The notes: generated by a model from the sequence alone, not told the origin. Shown: positions 22,857 through 35,105, counted from the stretch's first letter. The stretch is DNA of 64,000 nucleotides from Cryptolaemus montrouzieri (GCA_013387265.2 JABFTP020000124.1:66903440-66967439); one strand, 5' to 3'. Numbers and translations are program-made.

Positions 22857-23130
22857 GTAGTAAATCTCTTCCTAGTGTTCCACCTAGTGATACGTGAAAC
22901 TCATCAAGAACACCCTTCAAATTAATAAAGTCAATCCGATAATTCAATTAGAAATCTTACACCTTTTAGAAATTTGTTTACAACAAAATTATTTTAACTT
23001 CAACGGAGTATTATAAAATAGTGAAAAAGGTTTAATAAATAAGCAGGTTACAATAGTATGGTACATAGACTCATTAATATCCCAATGTCACAAAATAATT
23101 TCATAAAAGAGCTAAATATAATTAAACAAA
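22857..23130 (+). mobile_element. inverted fragment of Penelope-like family B
   Basis: About 180 bp repeats, on the opposite strand, the RT segment at 22355-22548 (motifs SLVFHLV region, LLEICLQQNYFNFNGV), then after an internal deletion a piece equivalent to NNSMVHRLINIPMSQNNFIK (23043-23128). Together with 21310-22850 it forms a head-to-head inverted arrangement, which is common for Penelope-like insertions. Confidence 0.7.
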
Positions 23131-23790
23131 GCGCGATTTCCATGGGTCAGTTGTGGAACTCTTAAAGGACGTCTGGAGTGGAGTTGGCCTTAGTGCAGTC
23201 GATTTCTCACAGTTTGGTCGGAAATTTGTACATTATGAACTCGTGATAGCTCTTGAGCTAATTGAGATGCTGTGGTAGTACGATCTCTCCTGGCTTGTAA
23301 AACCAAAAATCGGTCTTGGGCGACTGTAGTAATCCTGAAACGACCTTTATGGCGTTCTTCTCCGCTACCTCTTTCATTGAAACGCGACCATAAACGGTTT
23401 ATGACACTTGGGCTACTTCTCAGAACCCTGGATACTTCACGTTGTGAGCTCCCAGCTTGGAGCATGTCAACGGCTCGTAACATCTCTTCTCTAGTCAAAT
23501 GTCGTCTTTCTATGGTCGAATCACAAAACTTGAATCTTTTATTTGTGCTTACAACAGAAACAAAGTGCCAACTAACTGATTTCAAACACTGAATACATGA
23601 AATGATTATAAAGCAGCGTCGCATCTGCTGCATTTAAGTTTTTATGAAAAAAACTGAAATCTGTTGCGGCACTTTACATAATTTAGTGAGAAATTGATGC
23701 AGGTGTTCATTTCTTAAAAAAATCATCCATATTGATCGTTCTAGATACGATATATCGATATTCAGAAGTGTTCCCTAGACTTTTTGAGGT
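23131..23790 (-). mobile_element. Tc1-like transposon, family A copy 2 (5' half only)
   Basis: It matches 2780-3445 over about 650 bp in reverse orientation, from the terminal repeat (reversed CTCAAAAAGTCTAGGGAACA) through ATG and the N-terminal DNA-binding domains to RNRLH. It lacks the catalytic half: the break lies at the junction with the Penelope fragment at 23131. It keeps the CGA codon that is TGA in copy 1. Confidence 0.85.
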
Positions 23791-24127
23791 GTTTATTTCA
23801 TTCTTTAATATTTAGTAAAATACCTTAAACTTAATAATTGTTTTATTTGATTTTGGATTTTCATCAAGTCAATCATGAAACTTGGCAGAAGTTATGTCTC
23901 AAGTCACAGGTAAAAACATAAAAATATAACAATAATAATAAGCCAAGATAACATGGGGAGAGTGCATATCCTGCTTACTAACTCTAGCCTTAAAGTTTTT
24001 TCTTTCAAGAAATAATTTTGGGGAGAAACTTAAATTATACGTAAAAATCTTTGTGGTAGACTACCATCTCTTAAATTTGTACAGGAACATGAATGTATTA
24101 AATGTAATTATTCTGGCAGATACTTAC

Positions 24128-24297
24128 TTTTGTTTAACACACACAATATCAGCAAACAGATTAACAGTATCTCGCAAAAGGACGGGTTCTGAATGAAAAT
24201 GGCATATGTTTGATTGGATCTTTGACAAAATGAAATTAATGACAAAACTGGCTCCCTCTGTATCTTTTCCAACTGCCCCAACTAGTATAGGACTTAT
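24128..24297 (-). CDS. XPO4: XPO4 exon 8
   Basis: 170 bp, acceptor AATTTCAG, donor CAAAA|GTAAGT. It reads ISPILVGAVGKDTEGASFVI, NFILSKIQSNI, and DTVNLFADIVCVKQK, matching the GADTEGSQWIIGYLLQKVISNL and DTVQLLVTLVERRE blocks of the family. It is short and isolated between two transposon-filled introns, so automated callers may skip it. Confidence 0.9.
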
Positions 24298-25016
24298 CTG
24301 AAATTAATATAAGAAGAAAAATTATATTCAGTCAATTTAATTCGAAGATATCTCACATAATTATGGTAGCAACATTTGAAACTATACCATAGTATAAGTT
24401 TTGGCAGGAAGACTAGGCACCAGGAGGATAATTTACATTGGTGAGTGTAGAATGAAATAGTGCATTCTTGAATGCTAAGTGTGGTGAAGAAACTTCACAA
24501 ACAAGCTGGGAACATATTCCAAAGAAGCTAGATTACCGTCATAAAGAGGTTCAAATATGCGCGAGGTTTTATCTCTTTTTATTCCTTGTATCATGAAAAA
24601 ATAAGTATCCCGTAGCATCCTACTTCCCACCAAAGTAGTTTGCCTTCCTGGTATCTAATCAAAAAAATTTGCGGAATACATCGGTGGTCAAAAATTAGTA
24701 AATTATTTTCAATAAGCACAGACAATATATATGAATATTAATGTTCTAAACACTTGTATAATACATGACAATGTTACCGAATGCTAACTGTTGAGAAGCG
24801 GAACAACCAGATATCAACAGGTTCAAATCATTGATAATAAAAATAAAATGAATGTCTTTATTTTAATATTACTCGGAGAAGTCCAGCAAATCCCAAGAAA
24901 TCTACTCCAAACCATAACAAAAATTATAATCGAGACAATATTCTTAGAGTAAATTGAAATAAGTTTCCTACTGACAATTGTGGAGAAAAAATTAAAATTC
25001 GTAACTATTAAAACTA
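24298..25016. other. XPO4 intron 7, first part, nothing recognised
   Basis: AT-rich intronic DNA without a recognisable repeat or gene on either strand. Confidence 0.45.
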
Positions 25017-25373
25017 TACTCGGAGGCAAAATTAGCGGAACACTCGAAAATTTAACCAAATTCGAAGTCCGATATTTTTCCTAATTCTCAACCGATTTAG
25101 ATGATTTTTTCGGCAAGTTATAGATCAACTCTTCTGCTTTGTAGAAACTATAAGAGAAAACAAAAAAAAATTGAACAAAATTTTATACGCGGGCAAAACT
25201 AAAAGTGTTTTTTTTGTCAAAAATTCGTAACACCCTGTGGAATTTCGTGGTCCGAGTTGAAACGTACAATATCATGGTCTGTCAAGACACATCTTCCTAC
25301 AGTAACGCCCTTCTTGTTTTATGCATTTATCTCTATTTTTACAAGAGATATCCAATTTGAAGCGAAAAGTCAC
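25017..25373 (+). repeat. left inverted-repeat arm of the family C transposon
   Basis: It pairs with 27121-27477 in reverse orientation along its full length with scattered differences. It contains CGTAACACCCTGTGGAATTT, mirrored in the right arm. Confidence 0.85.
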
Positions 25374-27120
25374 AAATTTCAAGAATTTATTTTTAATCTT
25401 GCGTAGGTGAATAACATCGGAGGTTAGCCAAAATATAAAATCAAAATTAGAGAAGCGGAAATCTAACGAAATGAAAATTTTTGAAATTCACTGGCCAATT
25501 TCACGCTCCGGGAGAACTCGAAGTACACTGGAAAAATCGTTGATTTTGCACTTATTTATTATTTTTGAATTTTTTTGTGTGACACTCTATAATAATTATC
25601 ATTCCTGTCCAAAATTGAGAGCAGGTGTGTATCCTGGCGATACACTCGTGAAATAAAATGAACATGTTGAGAAAAATGTTCATGATGACCCACAAAAAAA
25701 ACATTTGAATTTAGTAGCGAGTATGACCCCCCGAGCTCTTATTACAGCGCGCATACGATTTCGCATACTCCCAATTATGTTGTCTATCATCTGTTGAGGT
25801 ATGTTGTCCCACTCTTCCACCAAAGCCAATGTCAGCTCTTCAACGTTGCCTGGATTCCGTTGTCGAATCCTTCTTCCAAGAATGTCCCAAACGTGTTCCA
25901 CGGCCAGTCCATTCGTGTGATCCTAACTTCATTGAGATATTCTATCACTATGCGCGCAGTATGAGGGCGCGCGTTATCGTGCATGAAAAGGAAATTTTTC
26001 CCTATGTAAGGAGCAAAAGGCACAACATGGGGCTCCAAGATTTCTGTTATATACCGATGGTTATTAAGTGATCCATTGTCAATAATCTCCAGTTCTGTTC
26101 GTACTCCCAAGCATATGCCACCCCATATCATAACTGACCCTCCACCGTATTGCTCAGTTCCAGCGAAGTTCGCTTGATTGTACCGTTCCCCTCGATGCCT
26201 CCATATTCTATCTCTACCATCCACGAAATTCACACAATATCGGCTCTCATCACTAAATAAAACTCGTCTCCACTGATTGATTGTCCATGCTACATGCTCC
26301 CTAGCAAACGCCAATCTTGCTACCCGATGGGCTCTATCGAGTCTTGGTGCTTTTGCTTGCGCGTATGATCTCAGACCAACTTCATTTAATCGTCTTCTGA
26401 CTGTCCTCACACTGACGTTAATGTTATCCACTGCTTGTAAAGGTTACGTGCCTGAACAGCAGTAAGACGAGGATTTCTTATGGTTTGATTGACGATGAAA
26501 CGGTCATGTATAGCGCGGGTTGCCGATTTTTCCTTGTCCTCGCCTCCTCACGTAAAATCCAGTTTCCTGTAACGTCGGTAGATTCGATGGATAACCGACG
26601 TCGAGACCCAACATGGTACCGACTGAGCGGTAGGTGCGCCCTCCTCGATCAATGTAACTGCCCTTGCTACTGAGGTTGGTGGTAAATCTCTCATTCTGAA
26701 TGAAAAATACCGTTTCGAATCGTAAACAGTAAAAGAATCACAAAACACCGCAACCGATCGAATTTGTATCAAATCAAAGAATGGAAAACTCTCATTCTTT
26801 AAACAAGTGCAAATGTGGTCATATATAAAAAACGTGTGTTGTATTTCATATTTGATAAAAAAGGTGTGCACATGTGTAAATGAAAAATTTTATCAATGGT
26901 CCCAGAATTCGGTTGTGTATTTTAATACCTACCGACTGTTATCTCCTATGAATTCCTAATTTTCACCAAATTAACCAAATTGTCATCAATAACTAATGCA
27001 ATTCGAACATAAAAATCGCAAACGACAATTTCGACACGCCTGAGTGATAATAAGAAAATTCCATATCGATAGACGAATTTTAATGACAATTTCTTGATTC
27101 AATGGAATTTCTCCAAAATG

Positions 27121-27477
27121 GTGATTTTCCACTTGAAATCAAATATATTTTGCAAAAATAGAGATAAACACATGAAACAAGAAGGGCGTTACTGTAGGAA
27201 GATGTGTCTTGACAGACCATGATATTGTACGTTTCAACTCGGACCACGAAATTCCACAGGGCGTTACGAATTTTTGACAAAAAAAAACACTTTTAGTTTT
27301 GCCCCCGTATAAATTTTTTTTTAATTTTTTTTGTTTTCTCTTATTATTTCCACAAAGCAGAAGAGTTGATCTATAACTTGCCGAACAAATCATCTAAATC
27401 GGTTGAGAATTAGGAAAAATATCGAACTTCGAATTTGGTTAAATTTTCGAGTGATCTGCTAATTTTGCCTCCAAGTG
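27121..27477 (-). repeat. right inverted-repeat arm of the family C transposon
   Basis: Reverse partner of 25017-25373. The inner border is where GTGATTTTCC (27121) faces GTCAC (25373). Confidence 0.85.
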
Positions 27478-27479
27478 TA

Positions 27480-28556
27480 TTTAGCCAATTTACTGCCACC
27501 TCAAAACTTGCAATTGTACATGTTCGCTGCATCGTACGGAAAAGAAAGTTTGATACAACCCAGAGTTCAATATTTCGTGGAACCCATGAATTTCCGAAAT
27601 TCGGGCAATTCTAATGGAAATATATCCGAGTGTTTGTACCTTCAAAGCATTATGGACCAAAGTTAGTAAATGGACCCTCTTTCTATTGCCCATATTCAGC
27701 CATCTCAACTTTCTTCTTTTGTCATACCCCAGGTATGAACCTAATGGCACGCATTTTGAACTCTATGAATTCCATTTGAGATATCCACATCTAAGCATGG
27801 TTCATATGCCACATCTACATAATTAAGATGACTAAGTACCAATGATTCGCATAGTTTGTTATAAGGGTATATCAAACAAGGTCTGACTATGATATGAATT
27901 CTTTAATGCTCCATAACATTTACCAACCAACAACTCCACATGCTCCCTAAAGTGTTAGTTTGTCATCTATATATATCCCCAAGCTTTTGACCACTTCGTT
28001 TGGTTCAATTGCTACCTCTCCTGCTCTATGTTAAAACGTTTATTTCCTCAGACTTACTTCCAAAACAAATCAATAGTGTTTTCGAGGGATTAAGAGCATG
28101 CTTGCGTAATATTCCAATGCATTACTCAAGCATTTGTTAATATTTGACCAACCAGAACTCAGTTCATTCACTTCAAAACTCTTCTGAATTTGAGTATGAG
28201 CGAATTGATCTACGAAACATCCCTCGGCACTTCGACCTAAATCCATTGTATGAATGAGAAATAGAACTGGTCCGAGGATAGGTACCTGTTTCTCTACCAA
28301 AATCGAACCAGATTCTCTATAATCTATGCTGATATATTGATACCGATTTAAGAAGCAACTTCTAAAGAGAATACTCAACGTATCAAAAGCCTTACTGTAG
28401 TCTAGTAAAACTAAAAGAGTAATGTCATTCCTGCCTAATGCTTGTATTATATTATCCAATAGCTTCGCTAATGCCGAAATCTTGTTATGGGCAGCCCTAA
28501 AGCCAGATTGGTTTTCAGCAAATGAATTAATATTATTCATATATTCAACCATTTAT
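27480..28556 (-). pseudogene. non-LTR retrotransposon reverse transcriptase relic
   Basis: Minus-strand blocks: ENQSGFRAAHNKISALAKLL, LLVLLDYSKAFDTLS (the motif A region with the first catalytic Asp), PILGPVLFLIHTMDL, VVKSLGIYIDDKLTL, and RRKLRWLNMGNRKRVHLLTL followed by VHNALK near the end. This is the RT and thumb region of a Jockey/CR1-type element. Many frame changes are present. Its downstream side is cut by the family C transposon at 27477. Confidence 0.7.
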
Positions 28557-28569
28557 GAATACATTTGAA

Positions 28570-29955
28570 TTGTGGAGGCCGTTACTTGATGTAGATCCAT
28601 GATATAAATGAGATAAAAAACATAAGGTTTAACTTTAATCTACACTTCATTTGAGAAAATTCGACGACGTTTCGCTGACACAGCAGCTTTATCAAGAATG
28701 ACAAACAGAATGAAGAGTATGGTATTATAAACAAATCGTAGAACAAGTTGGATGAACAACAGGAAAATCCACACCGAGCCATTGTACAGTTAGTATGAAA
28801 GGTAATAAAACTAATTAAACAAGTTAAGTAGGGGTGAGTAATTCACATCTACCTGTTCATTCAAAAGCTTGTCCGAATGTTTGTATCTATTTATTTCTAA
28901 TGCTTCTAGGAGTTCAATGAAACATACTAAGATGTCGTCAACATATCTATACCAATAAAGAAATTTGGAAATGTGGATGTGTATTCTTTATTGGTATAGA
29001 TATGTTGACGACATCTTAGTATGTTTCATTGAACTACTCGTCAATTAGACTTATTTCTTGATTTCATTAATTCCATCCATTTGAACATTAAATTCACGAT
29101 AGAAATTGAACAGAACGATTCCATTAATTTTTGGACTTAAAATCACTAAACAAAATAATAATCATGTTTTTTCGGTCTTTCGTAAATAAACACATACTGA
29201 TACAATTATACATAACTACTCATTACATCCAATTCAACACAAAGTTGCAGCTTTAAACAGCATGGTACATCGGTTACTCAATTTACCTTTATCAGTAGAA
29301 GATTATAATAAAGAGTTAAACATCATCAAACAGATAGCCATTAATAATTCATATAATCCGGATATGATAGATCTAATCATTCGTAAAAACTGTATCAGAA
29401 AGCAATAAATGAAGTATATCCTATTCATAAAGACTATAAAATATTCAACAGCTTAACATTCTGCGGTTCTGCAAGTACAAATATTAAATCCTTTCTAGTC
29501 AAACAAAATCTTAATATAACTTTCAAAACTTCTAATAACTTAGGTAAACATATTAAAATAATAAATCTCGTGTTGAAAAATCAAGTAAACCAGGAATCTA
29601 TAAACTCAATTGCGGTTCTTGTGATAAAATTTATATCGGTAGGACCTATAGGAGTTTTGGCATAAGAACATCTGAACATAAACGTAGCTTCGATAAAAAT
29701 AAATCTGATTCAAATTATTCAAACCACCTAATAAAAGAAAACCATTCATTCAATAAAAACTTTGACATATTACATATAAAATCAAAAGTTCAAAATTAGA
29801 TCTCCTAGAAGCATTAGAAATAAATAGATACAAACATTCGGACAAGCTTTTGAATGAACAGGTAGATGTGAATTACTCACCCTACTTAACTTGTTTAATT
29901 AGTTTTATTACCTTTCATACTAACTGTACAATGGCTCGGTGTGGATTTTCCTGCA
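28570..29955. mobile_element. Penelope-like element, family A copy 2, with inverted end
   Basis: From about 28985 to 29955 (+) it repeats family A copy 1: YWYRYVDDILVCFI, the middle part, SGIYKLNCGSCDKIYIGRT and the terminal region. From 28570 to about 28975 it carries, on the minus strand, the terminal region with the degenerate hammerhead (28662-28700) and the segment around YVDD. The hinge is at about 28980, where AAAGAAATTTGG faces ATTCTTTATTGG. It is thus a large palindrome with about 50-bp and 130-bp matching arms; compared with copy 1 it also has extra bases after HKRSF. Confidence 0.75.
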
Positions 29956-29984
29956 AAATGAAAGGGTAACAAAGTTTTATCATA

Positions 29985-30625
29985 TCTAACGTCAAAATAT
30001 CAGATCCTCTATTATTAATCTGGCTTCGTCTAGTATAGGTACGCGAGGGCAATGGGAAGGCTGACCCATTTGCCACTAAAGGAACAGGGTTGGGATTCAC
30101 CAGACCAAAGCCTAGGCTCGGAATTCCTTTGGGAATTGCAAGGATGGAAAATAACCGGTGGTTGAACCTGAACGTACGTGAGCAATGGCTGAGCCTCTCA
30201 GGTCTCAGATACTCTTGACTTGCCACGAGTGGACCTTCCACTGCGAGAGCAAAGGCTTGGTTTAAACTCTCCAGACTCCACCCGAGAGTTCTAACTGCCA
30301 TGTTAACGGGGCACTGTCGCCTCGGAAATCAACTAAACAAGTTAGGATTGATGGAGGATCTTTCATGTAGACTATGTGAAGAAGATATTAAATCAATGGA
30401 ACACGTAATGTGCGAGTGCCCAGCTGAAGGAACTGGGATCTAAAAACTGAAGCTGACTGAACTTATTAAGCATAAAGCTTATATCCTTTACAAGAAGGAT
30501 GGAGCTTGTAGGTGAAATTTAGGACAGAGTATGCCACAAGAGACAACTGGGTTGTAGGGCCAGACTATTAGGCAGCCTCACTCACTATGTGTGGGCTGCC
30601 TATTGTTAACCTGCTGCAAGTAGGA
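29985..30625 (+). pseudogene. non-LTR retrotransposon 3' end: RNase H and zinc knuckle
   Basis: The plus strand reads GNGKADPFATKGTGLGFTRP (the GNEKADELA end of an RNase H domain), RMENNRWLNLNVREQW, LTGHCRLGNQLNKLGLMEDL and SCRLCEEDIKSMEHVMCECP, the CxxC...H...C knuckle found at the C-terminus of R1/LOA/I-type elements. The 3' untranslated part continues past 30440 and is shared with 53985-54125. There is one internal stop. Confidence 0.65.
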
Positions 30626-30715
30626 GCGTTTTAAATTTCTTACAGTCGTTGTAAATAAGTTTCATCATTTTTATATGCTTCCCAGTGTAAAGAATTCCGC
30701 ATTTTTTTCAACCTA

Positions 30716-31860
30716 TTAGGTGCGCAATTAAGTTCTCGCTTTTGTCAATAGATGGCTCCAGCAGTAAGTTCTGCTCGATTTTTACATATCAAGAACGTCT
30801 TGAACTAAGCTTAGACATAATATGATAAGCAAACCACTGTGAAACATTAATGGTTTTGTTTTTACGTCATATACTTTTAGTTGCGAGAAAATGTCTGATT
30901 TTGTGCCAAATAATCGTCATTTGCGGGAAAGTTTACGGAGATGCTGCTCTAAGTGAAAAAACGTGCAATTGGTTTCGTCGCTTCAAAAACGGTGATTTCG
31001 ATGTGCAGGACCGTCCCCGTGAAGGAAGGCCAAAAACCTTTGAAGACGCTGAATTGGAGACATTGCTCGATGAGGAACCGTGCCAAACGCAAGAGTTTGC
31101 TTCAGCCTTAGGAGTTACCCGCCAGGCCATTTCCAAGCGATTGCATGCGTTGGGAATTATTCCAAAGCAAGGAACTTGGGTTCCTTATGATTAGGAGCCA
31201 AGATACGTTGAGCGTCGTTTTTTCGCCTGTGAACAAGTGCTCCAGCGACAAAAAAGAAAGGGTTTTCTTCAACGCATCGTAACGGGGATGAAAAATGGAT
31301 TCATTACAGCAATCCAAAGAACAAAAAATCTTGGGTACTGTCCGGTCATGCTTCTACGTCATCGCCTCGGCCGAATATTCACGCTTCAAAAGTCATGCTG
31401 TGTTTTTGGTGAGACCAAGTCGGTGTTATTTATTATGAGCTGTTGAAACCGAACGAAACCATCACTGGGGAACGGTATCGAACTCAATTGATGCGATTGA
31501 GTAAAGCACTGCGCGAAAAACGGCCACAATACGAGCAGAGACACGAAAAAGTAATTCTACAGCATGACAATGCTCGGCCTCACGTTGCCAAACCCGTTAA
31601 AACCTACTTGGAAACGCTCAAATGGGAAGTCCTACCCCACCCGCCATATTCCCCAGATATTGCACCATCCGATTATTACTTGTTCCGTTCGATGGCACAT
31701 GGTCTGGCTGATCAGCAGTTCCGCTCATATGAAGAGCTCGAAAAATGGCTTGATTCGTGGATAGCCTCAAAAGACGAACACTTCTACCGTCACCGTATTC
31801 GTTGCTCCGCCAGAAAGATGGGAAAACGTTGTAGCTAGCGATGGGCAATATTTTGAATGA
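30716..31860 (+). mobile_element. mariner transposon, right end missing
   Basis: The left end reads TTAGGTGCGCAATTAAGTTC after a TA. The transposase starts at ATG 30890 (MSDFVPNNRHLRESL), shifts frame near 30935, then reads KTCNWFRRFKNGDFDVQDRP, LGVTRQAISKRLHALGI, VILQHDNARPHVAKPV (second Asp) and HPPYSPDIAPSDYYLF (third Asp; DD34D) and ends with a shifted ASDGQYFE. The right terminal repeat is not found before exon 7. It lies in XPO4 intron 7, antisense to XPO4. Confidence 0.82.
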
Positions 31861-32073
31861 TGACAAGGCTTTCTGTAAAGCAAGGTTTAGTAGTAACTTT
31901 GACTCTGAACAAATTCATCGAACAATTACATTATGTATTTGTTATTATTTCCACTTTTGCATTAATATCGGAAATTTATCACAGCAGTAAAAATGTCATA
32001 TTTAACAATCAGTTAATAAGTCAAAGTTCGAACTATTCAAAATGACACTACTACTGGTTGCATTTCAACTCAC
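31861..32073. other. XPO4 intron 7, last part
   Basis: No feature is seen apart from the acceptor-proximal sequence leading away from the exon 7 donor. Confidence 0.4.
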
Positions 32074-32545
32074 CTCCTGATAATAATTCTCTACAGGAAT
32101 CAAATAAGACAGACACCATCTCTTTAGCAGCCACATAATCGAGCAACTGACCTCTGGGCTCATGAAATGCCCCAATTTCACCGAGGCGGCCGAATCTTCA
32201 ATAACACACAGCCTCAAAACGTCTGAGAATATCCGAATCACGTAGTCGCATTGTTCTATGCACTCGGGCACGGTTCCCATGTCACGCACGGCCGCCAACG
32301 TTCGCAGACTTGCGTCCAACGTACTCTGCTTATTCAACTGATCCAATGAGAACTGCATGATCTGATTCGGGATCATCGGGGTTTCACCATCGCTGTCCAT
32401 ACATAGAACATGCCCAGCAATGAGCAGAGTCCAATGAATATCTTCGAAGATGTTCTCGAGATTCGCCGCTTCGCTGAGAGTGAGTGGGTTGTTCGTCATG
32501 ATGTGAAGTTGGGCTTTGAGTTTTTCTATACTAGATTCCAATAGT
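32074..32545 (-). CDS. XPO4: XPO4 exon 7
   Basis: 472 bp, acceptor ATTTCAG, donor GAG|GTGAGT. It contains IFEDIHWTLLIAGHVLCMDS, GETPMIPNQIMQFSLDQLN and IMWLLKRWCLSYLIPVENYY, which match YEDIHWxLLVTGYLLADD, GETPLIPPEIMEYS and ..WFLKRWAKTYL. of vertebrate exportin-4. Confidence 0.95.
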
Positions 32546-32660
32546 CTGAAATAATGGAGCATTGTTAACATGTGTAAATGTCGGATAATAATGAATAAAC
32601 GAACACGAGCTTAACAGGTTGTCCAATTTTTAATATGTTTGAATGTTATCTACGTTAATA

Positions 32661-34155
32661 CACTCCCCACAAAAATTGTCGCATCATCCTACTTTTACGA
32701 CAATACTATATAAACTTTTAGGTTGGTCATTCAAGAGTTGCTTGGTAACTTTCAGAAGTGTAAAATAAGAAGATATCATTCAAAAGAGATGAGTTTATGA
32801 TGGAAAATATCAACCATTTTCGAGTTAATGAAAAATTAAAAAAGTCTACCATCTTCAAACATTCGCGAAGAGACCAACCAACTAGCATCGAAAGGTTACT
32901 AATCATTTTCAAAATCGAGTGTTTCCTCCTCGGGCCCTAATTACTGCCAGTATACGTCTCGGAAGCCCCTCAAACAAATTTTGGATGTACTCTTGAGTCA
33001 CTGAGTTCCAAATTTCAGGAAGCAGATTTTCTAGTTGTTAGAGTGTTCTACAAGGCGTCCTACGTTGCTGAATTTCCCACCCCATGTTGTCCCAAACATG
33101 TTCTATGGGATTCAAGTCGGGACTTCTGGCTGGCCATCTTAAACGAGCATTATAATGCATATAAATGAAGTTTTCGCCAATCAATGGTCAAAAGGGTACA
33201 ACATGGAGTTCAAGAATATCTGTGATGTATCTGGCCGCTGTCATTCTTCCATTATTCACTAGGACTAACTCGTTCGACCATGGAAAGAAATGCCTCCCCA
33301 CACCATAACTGAGCCCCCTCCGAAGTTTTTGGTTGGCCGGATATTGCATTGCTGATACCGTTCCCCATGCGTCTATCATTTGATACTAAACAGAACCTGG
33401 ACTTGTCAGAAAAAAGAACATTCGACCATTCGGGAATACCCTAATTTGCATGTTCCCTCGCAAGCTGAAGTCTTGCAACTCGATGCTCTCTGGTGAGACG
33501 CGGGCCGGTAGAAGCCACCCTTGATCTGATATCGTCTTCTCTGAGCCTGTTCCTAACAGTTTGCAATGAAATATGCACATTTATGGAAAGTGCAAGTTCA
33601 TTTTGTAGCATTCTAGCCTTACAGTGCCGAACTCTTAGTGCAGTTAAACGAAGCCAACGATCATCAACTGGTGTTGTTATCCGATTTCTTCCCTGTCCGG
33701 CCCTTCTTCCATATTCCCCTGTTTCGTTGTACCGATTAATTGCTCTTGAAATAGTGCTTTGGTTAACATTCAACAAGTTAGCCACGTAACGTCGGCTTTG
33801 CCCCTCCTCTAGAAGTGTTACAATTCTTACCACTTCATGATCACTCAAATAGCGTCCAGGACGTTCAACAGCCACTACAATAAATTCAAAGATTCGAAAA
33901 TCAACAAGAAACACAAAAACTTGCATTAATTTAGAGTGAAAACTGAAGAGAAATTGAATGAATACTCATAGTCTAATAAACTCGTTCTTGTTTCAGACGT
34001 GTTTGAGATCATATGGAAACAAATGTCACTACATAGATAAGATTTTTTTCCCCTCATAGGTCTGAACACATATGTTGACAAAAACTGCGATCGAGCTGCT
34101 TAATCAATCGTGGAATTCAGAATACCAGGTGATGCGACAATTTTTGTGGTGTGTG
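32661..34155 (-). mobile_element. Tc1-like transposon, family B copy 2 (inactive)
   Basis: Terminal repeats CACTCCCCACAAAAATTG (left, after TA) and reversed CACACACCACAAAAATTG (right). It is highly similar to 9400-10943 along its length. It has an intact N-terminal frame (VVRIVTLLEEGQSRRYVANL, HISLQTVRNRLREDDI) but lost about 55 bp at 33147 that encoded the second catalytic Asp neighbourhood and the following helix. It fills most of XPO4 intron 6, on the same strand as the gene. Confidence 0.88.
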
Positions 34156-34735
34156 ATTAAAAGATGGAGGAATGTGGTTTTCACAATACTGTCATTCTGC
34201 GGCAGAATGACTTTATTCTGTACCTGAAAGACGAAGATGGCCATTGTTGAGACATCCAGTGCTCGGTAATACACAAGGCATCATATTGATCGATTTGGTC
34301 GAGAAAAAAAAGTCTCAATTTCGTTAATTTTATTTCTCACACTTTGAGTATTCATGTGTATAAGTGAGAAGTTAGTACCTCCCTCGTCGTTTCTATTGCA
34401 ATTAGTTCTTACTTTGTTTCGGTAATCTTCGTCAGGCTTTTCCGGAAAAAATATTGTGCCTTTTCTAGATTATCTGCGTTAATTTCCACCCTGTATGAAC
34501 TGTACTTCTCTGGATGTTTTGAAGCCAGACTAACGCAGTCACTTTCAGGAAAGTTCATGCGTTTGCATGATCTTACCTTATTGTCAAATTCTATCTCACC
34601 AAAGTCCTTTGTTGTAATTTGTGATAGAATTATAACGAAAGGAGAATTACGGATTATACCATTCAAATATATGAAAAATGGGATAACGGGATACCCTGAA
34701 CATGTTGTAATATTTAAACCAGTACTAATACTTAC

Positions 34736-35043
34736 TTGTATAATATCGGCAAAGAATGCTCTGGTATGATTCGTCCAAACAATCCGATTGTCTGTAATTG
34801 GTCCTTATACTTTGTTCTATCGTTATCTTCGTTATCCTCAATTTCTTCCTTATCAGAATCATTGGCATTCCTAACGCCATCTGGCGGTGCCAAATGACAC
34901 TGCAAATATTTGTTGAAAATGCGAGTCGCGTAATCGGCCAGAAGTTTTTCCGCATGCTCCTTTCCATATTCTAGAAGCAGGGAGGTCCAGGCTTCGAGAA
35001 TATTACTGAGAGAGTCGTTAAAGTATTTGTTTTCGTCGGAATT
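34736..35043 (-). CDS. XPO4: XPO4 exon 6
   Basis: 308 bp in phase 0 at its start, acceptor TTTCAACAG, donor CAA|GTAAGT. It encodes FNKYLQCHLAPPDGVRNAND, an acidic loop (KEEIEDNEDNDRTKYKDQL) and QTIGLFGRIIPEHSLPILYK. The block YxQCHLAxPDGxRN followed by an acidic loop, FxDQLxxxGMLGR and PLL is diagnostic for exportin-4. Confidence 0.93.
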
Positions 35044-35105
35044 CTGTTGAAATGAAAACCGTTAACTCTAGATGTTAATTATAAGCAGACATAAGTGTAT
35101 GTATA

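Larger units (their letters stand above)
25017..27477 (-). mobile_element. Tc1-like transposon with 357-bp inverted repeats, family C (inactive)
   Basis: The element is bounded by TA at 25015-25016 and 27478-27479. Its ends (TACTCGGAGGCAAAATTAGC and reversed CACTTGGAGGCAAAATTAGC) open inverted repeats of about 357 bp, 25017-25373 and 27121-27477. Long repeats of this kind are known in Tc1-like elements such as Minos, Paris and Bari. Between them, on the minus strand, is a transposase: MRDLPPTSVARAVTLIEEGA (helix-turn-helix), VSVRTVRRRLNEVGLRSYAQ, LFSDESRYCVNF (first Asp), FMHDNARPHTARIV (second Asp), then a deletion of about 25 bp at 25905-25910 removing most of the SPDLNP segment, and EHVWDILGRRIRQ (Glu). 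Several frameshifts are present. It sits in XPO4 intron 7, apparently inside an older non-LTR element. Confidence 0.85.

Noticed and set aside
29915..30301. 128-codon minus-strand ORF
   Set aside because: The plus strand here encodes an RNase H end and zinc knuckle; the minus ORF has no recognisable domain.
34725..34967. 80-codon minus-strand ORF starting MERSMRKNFW
   Set aside because: It overlaps XPO4 exon 6 in another frame; the exon frame is fixed by splice joins and family motifs.
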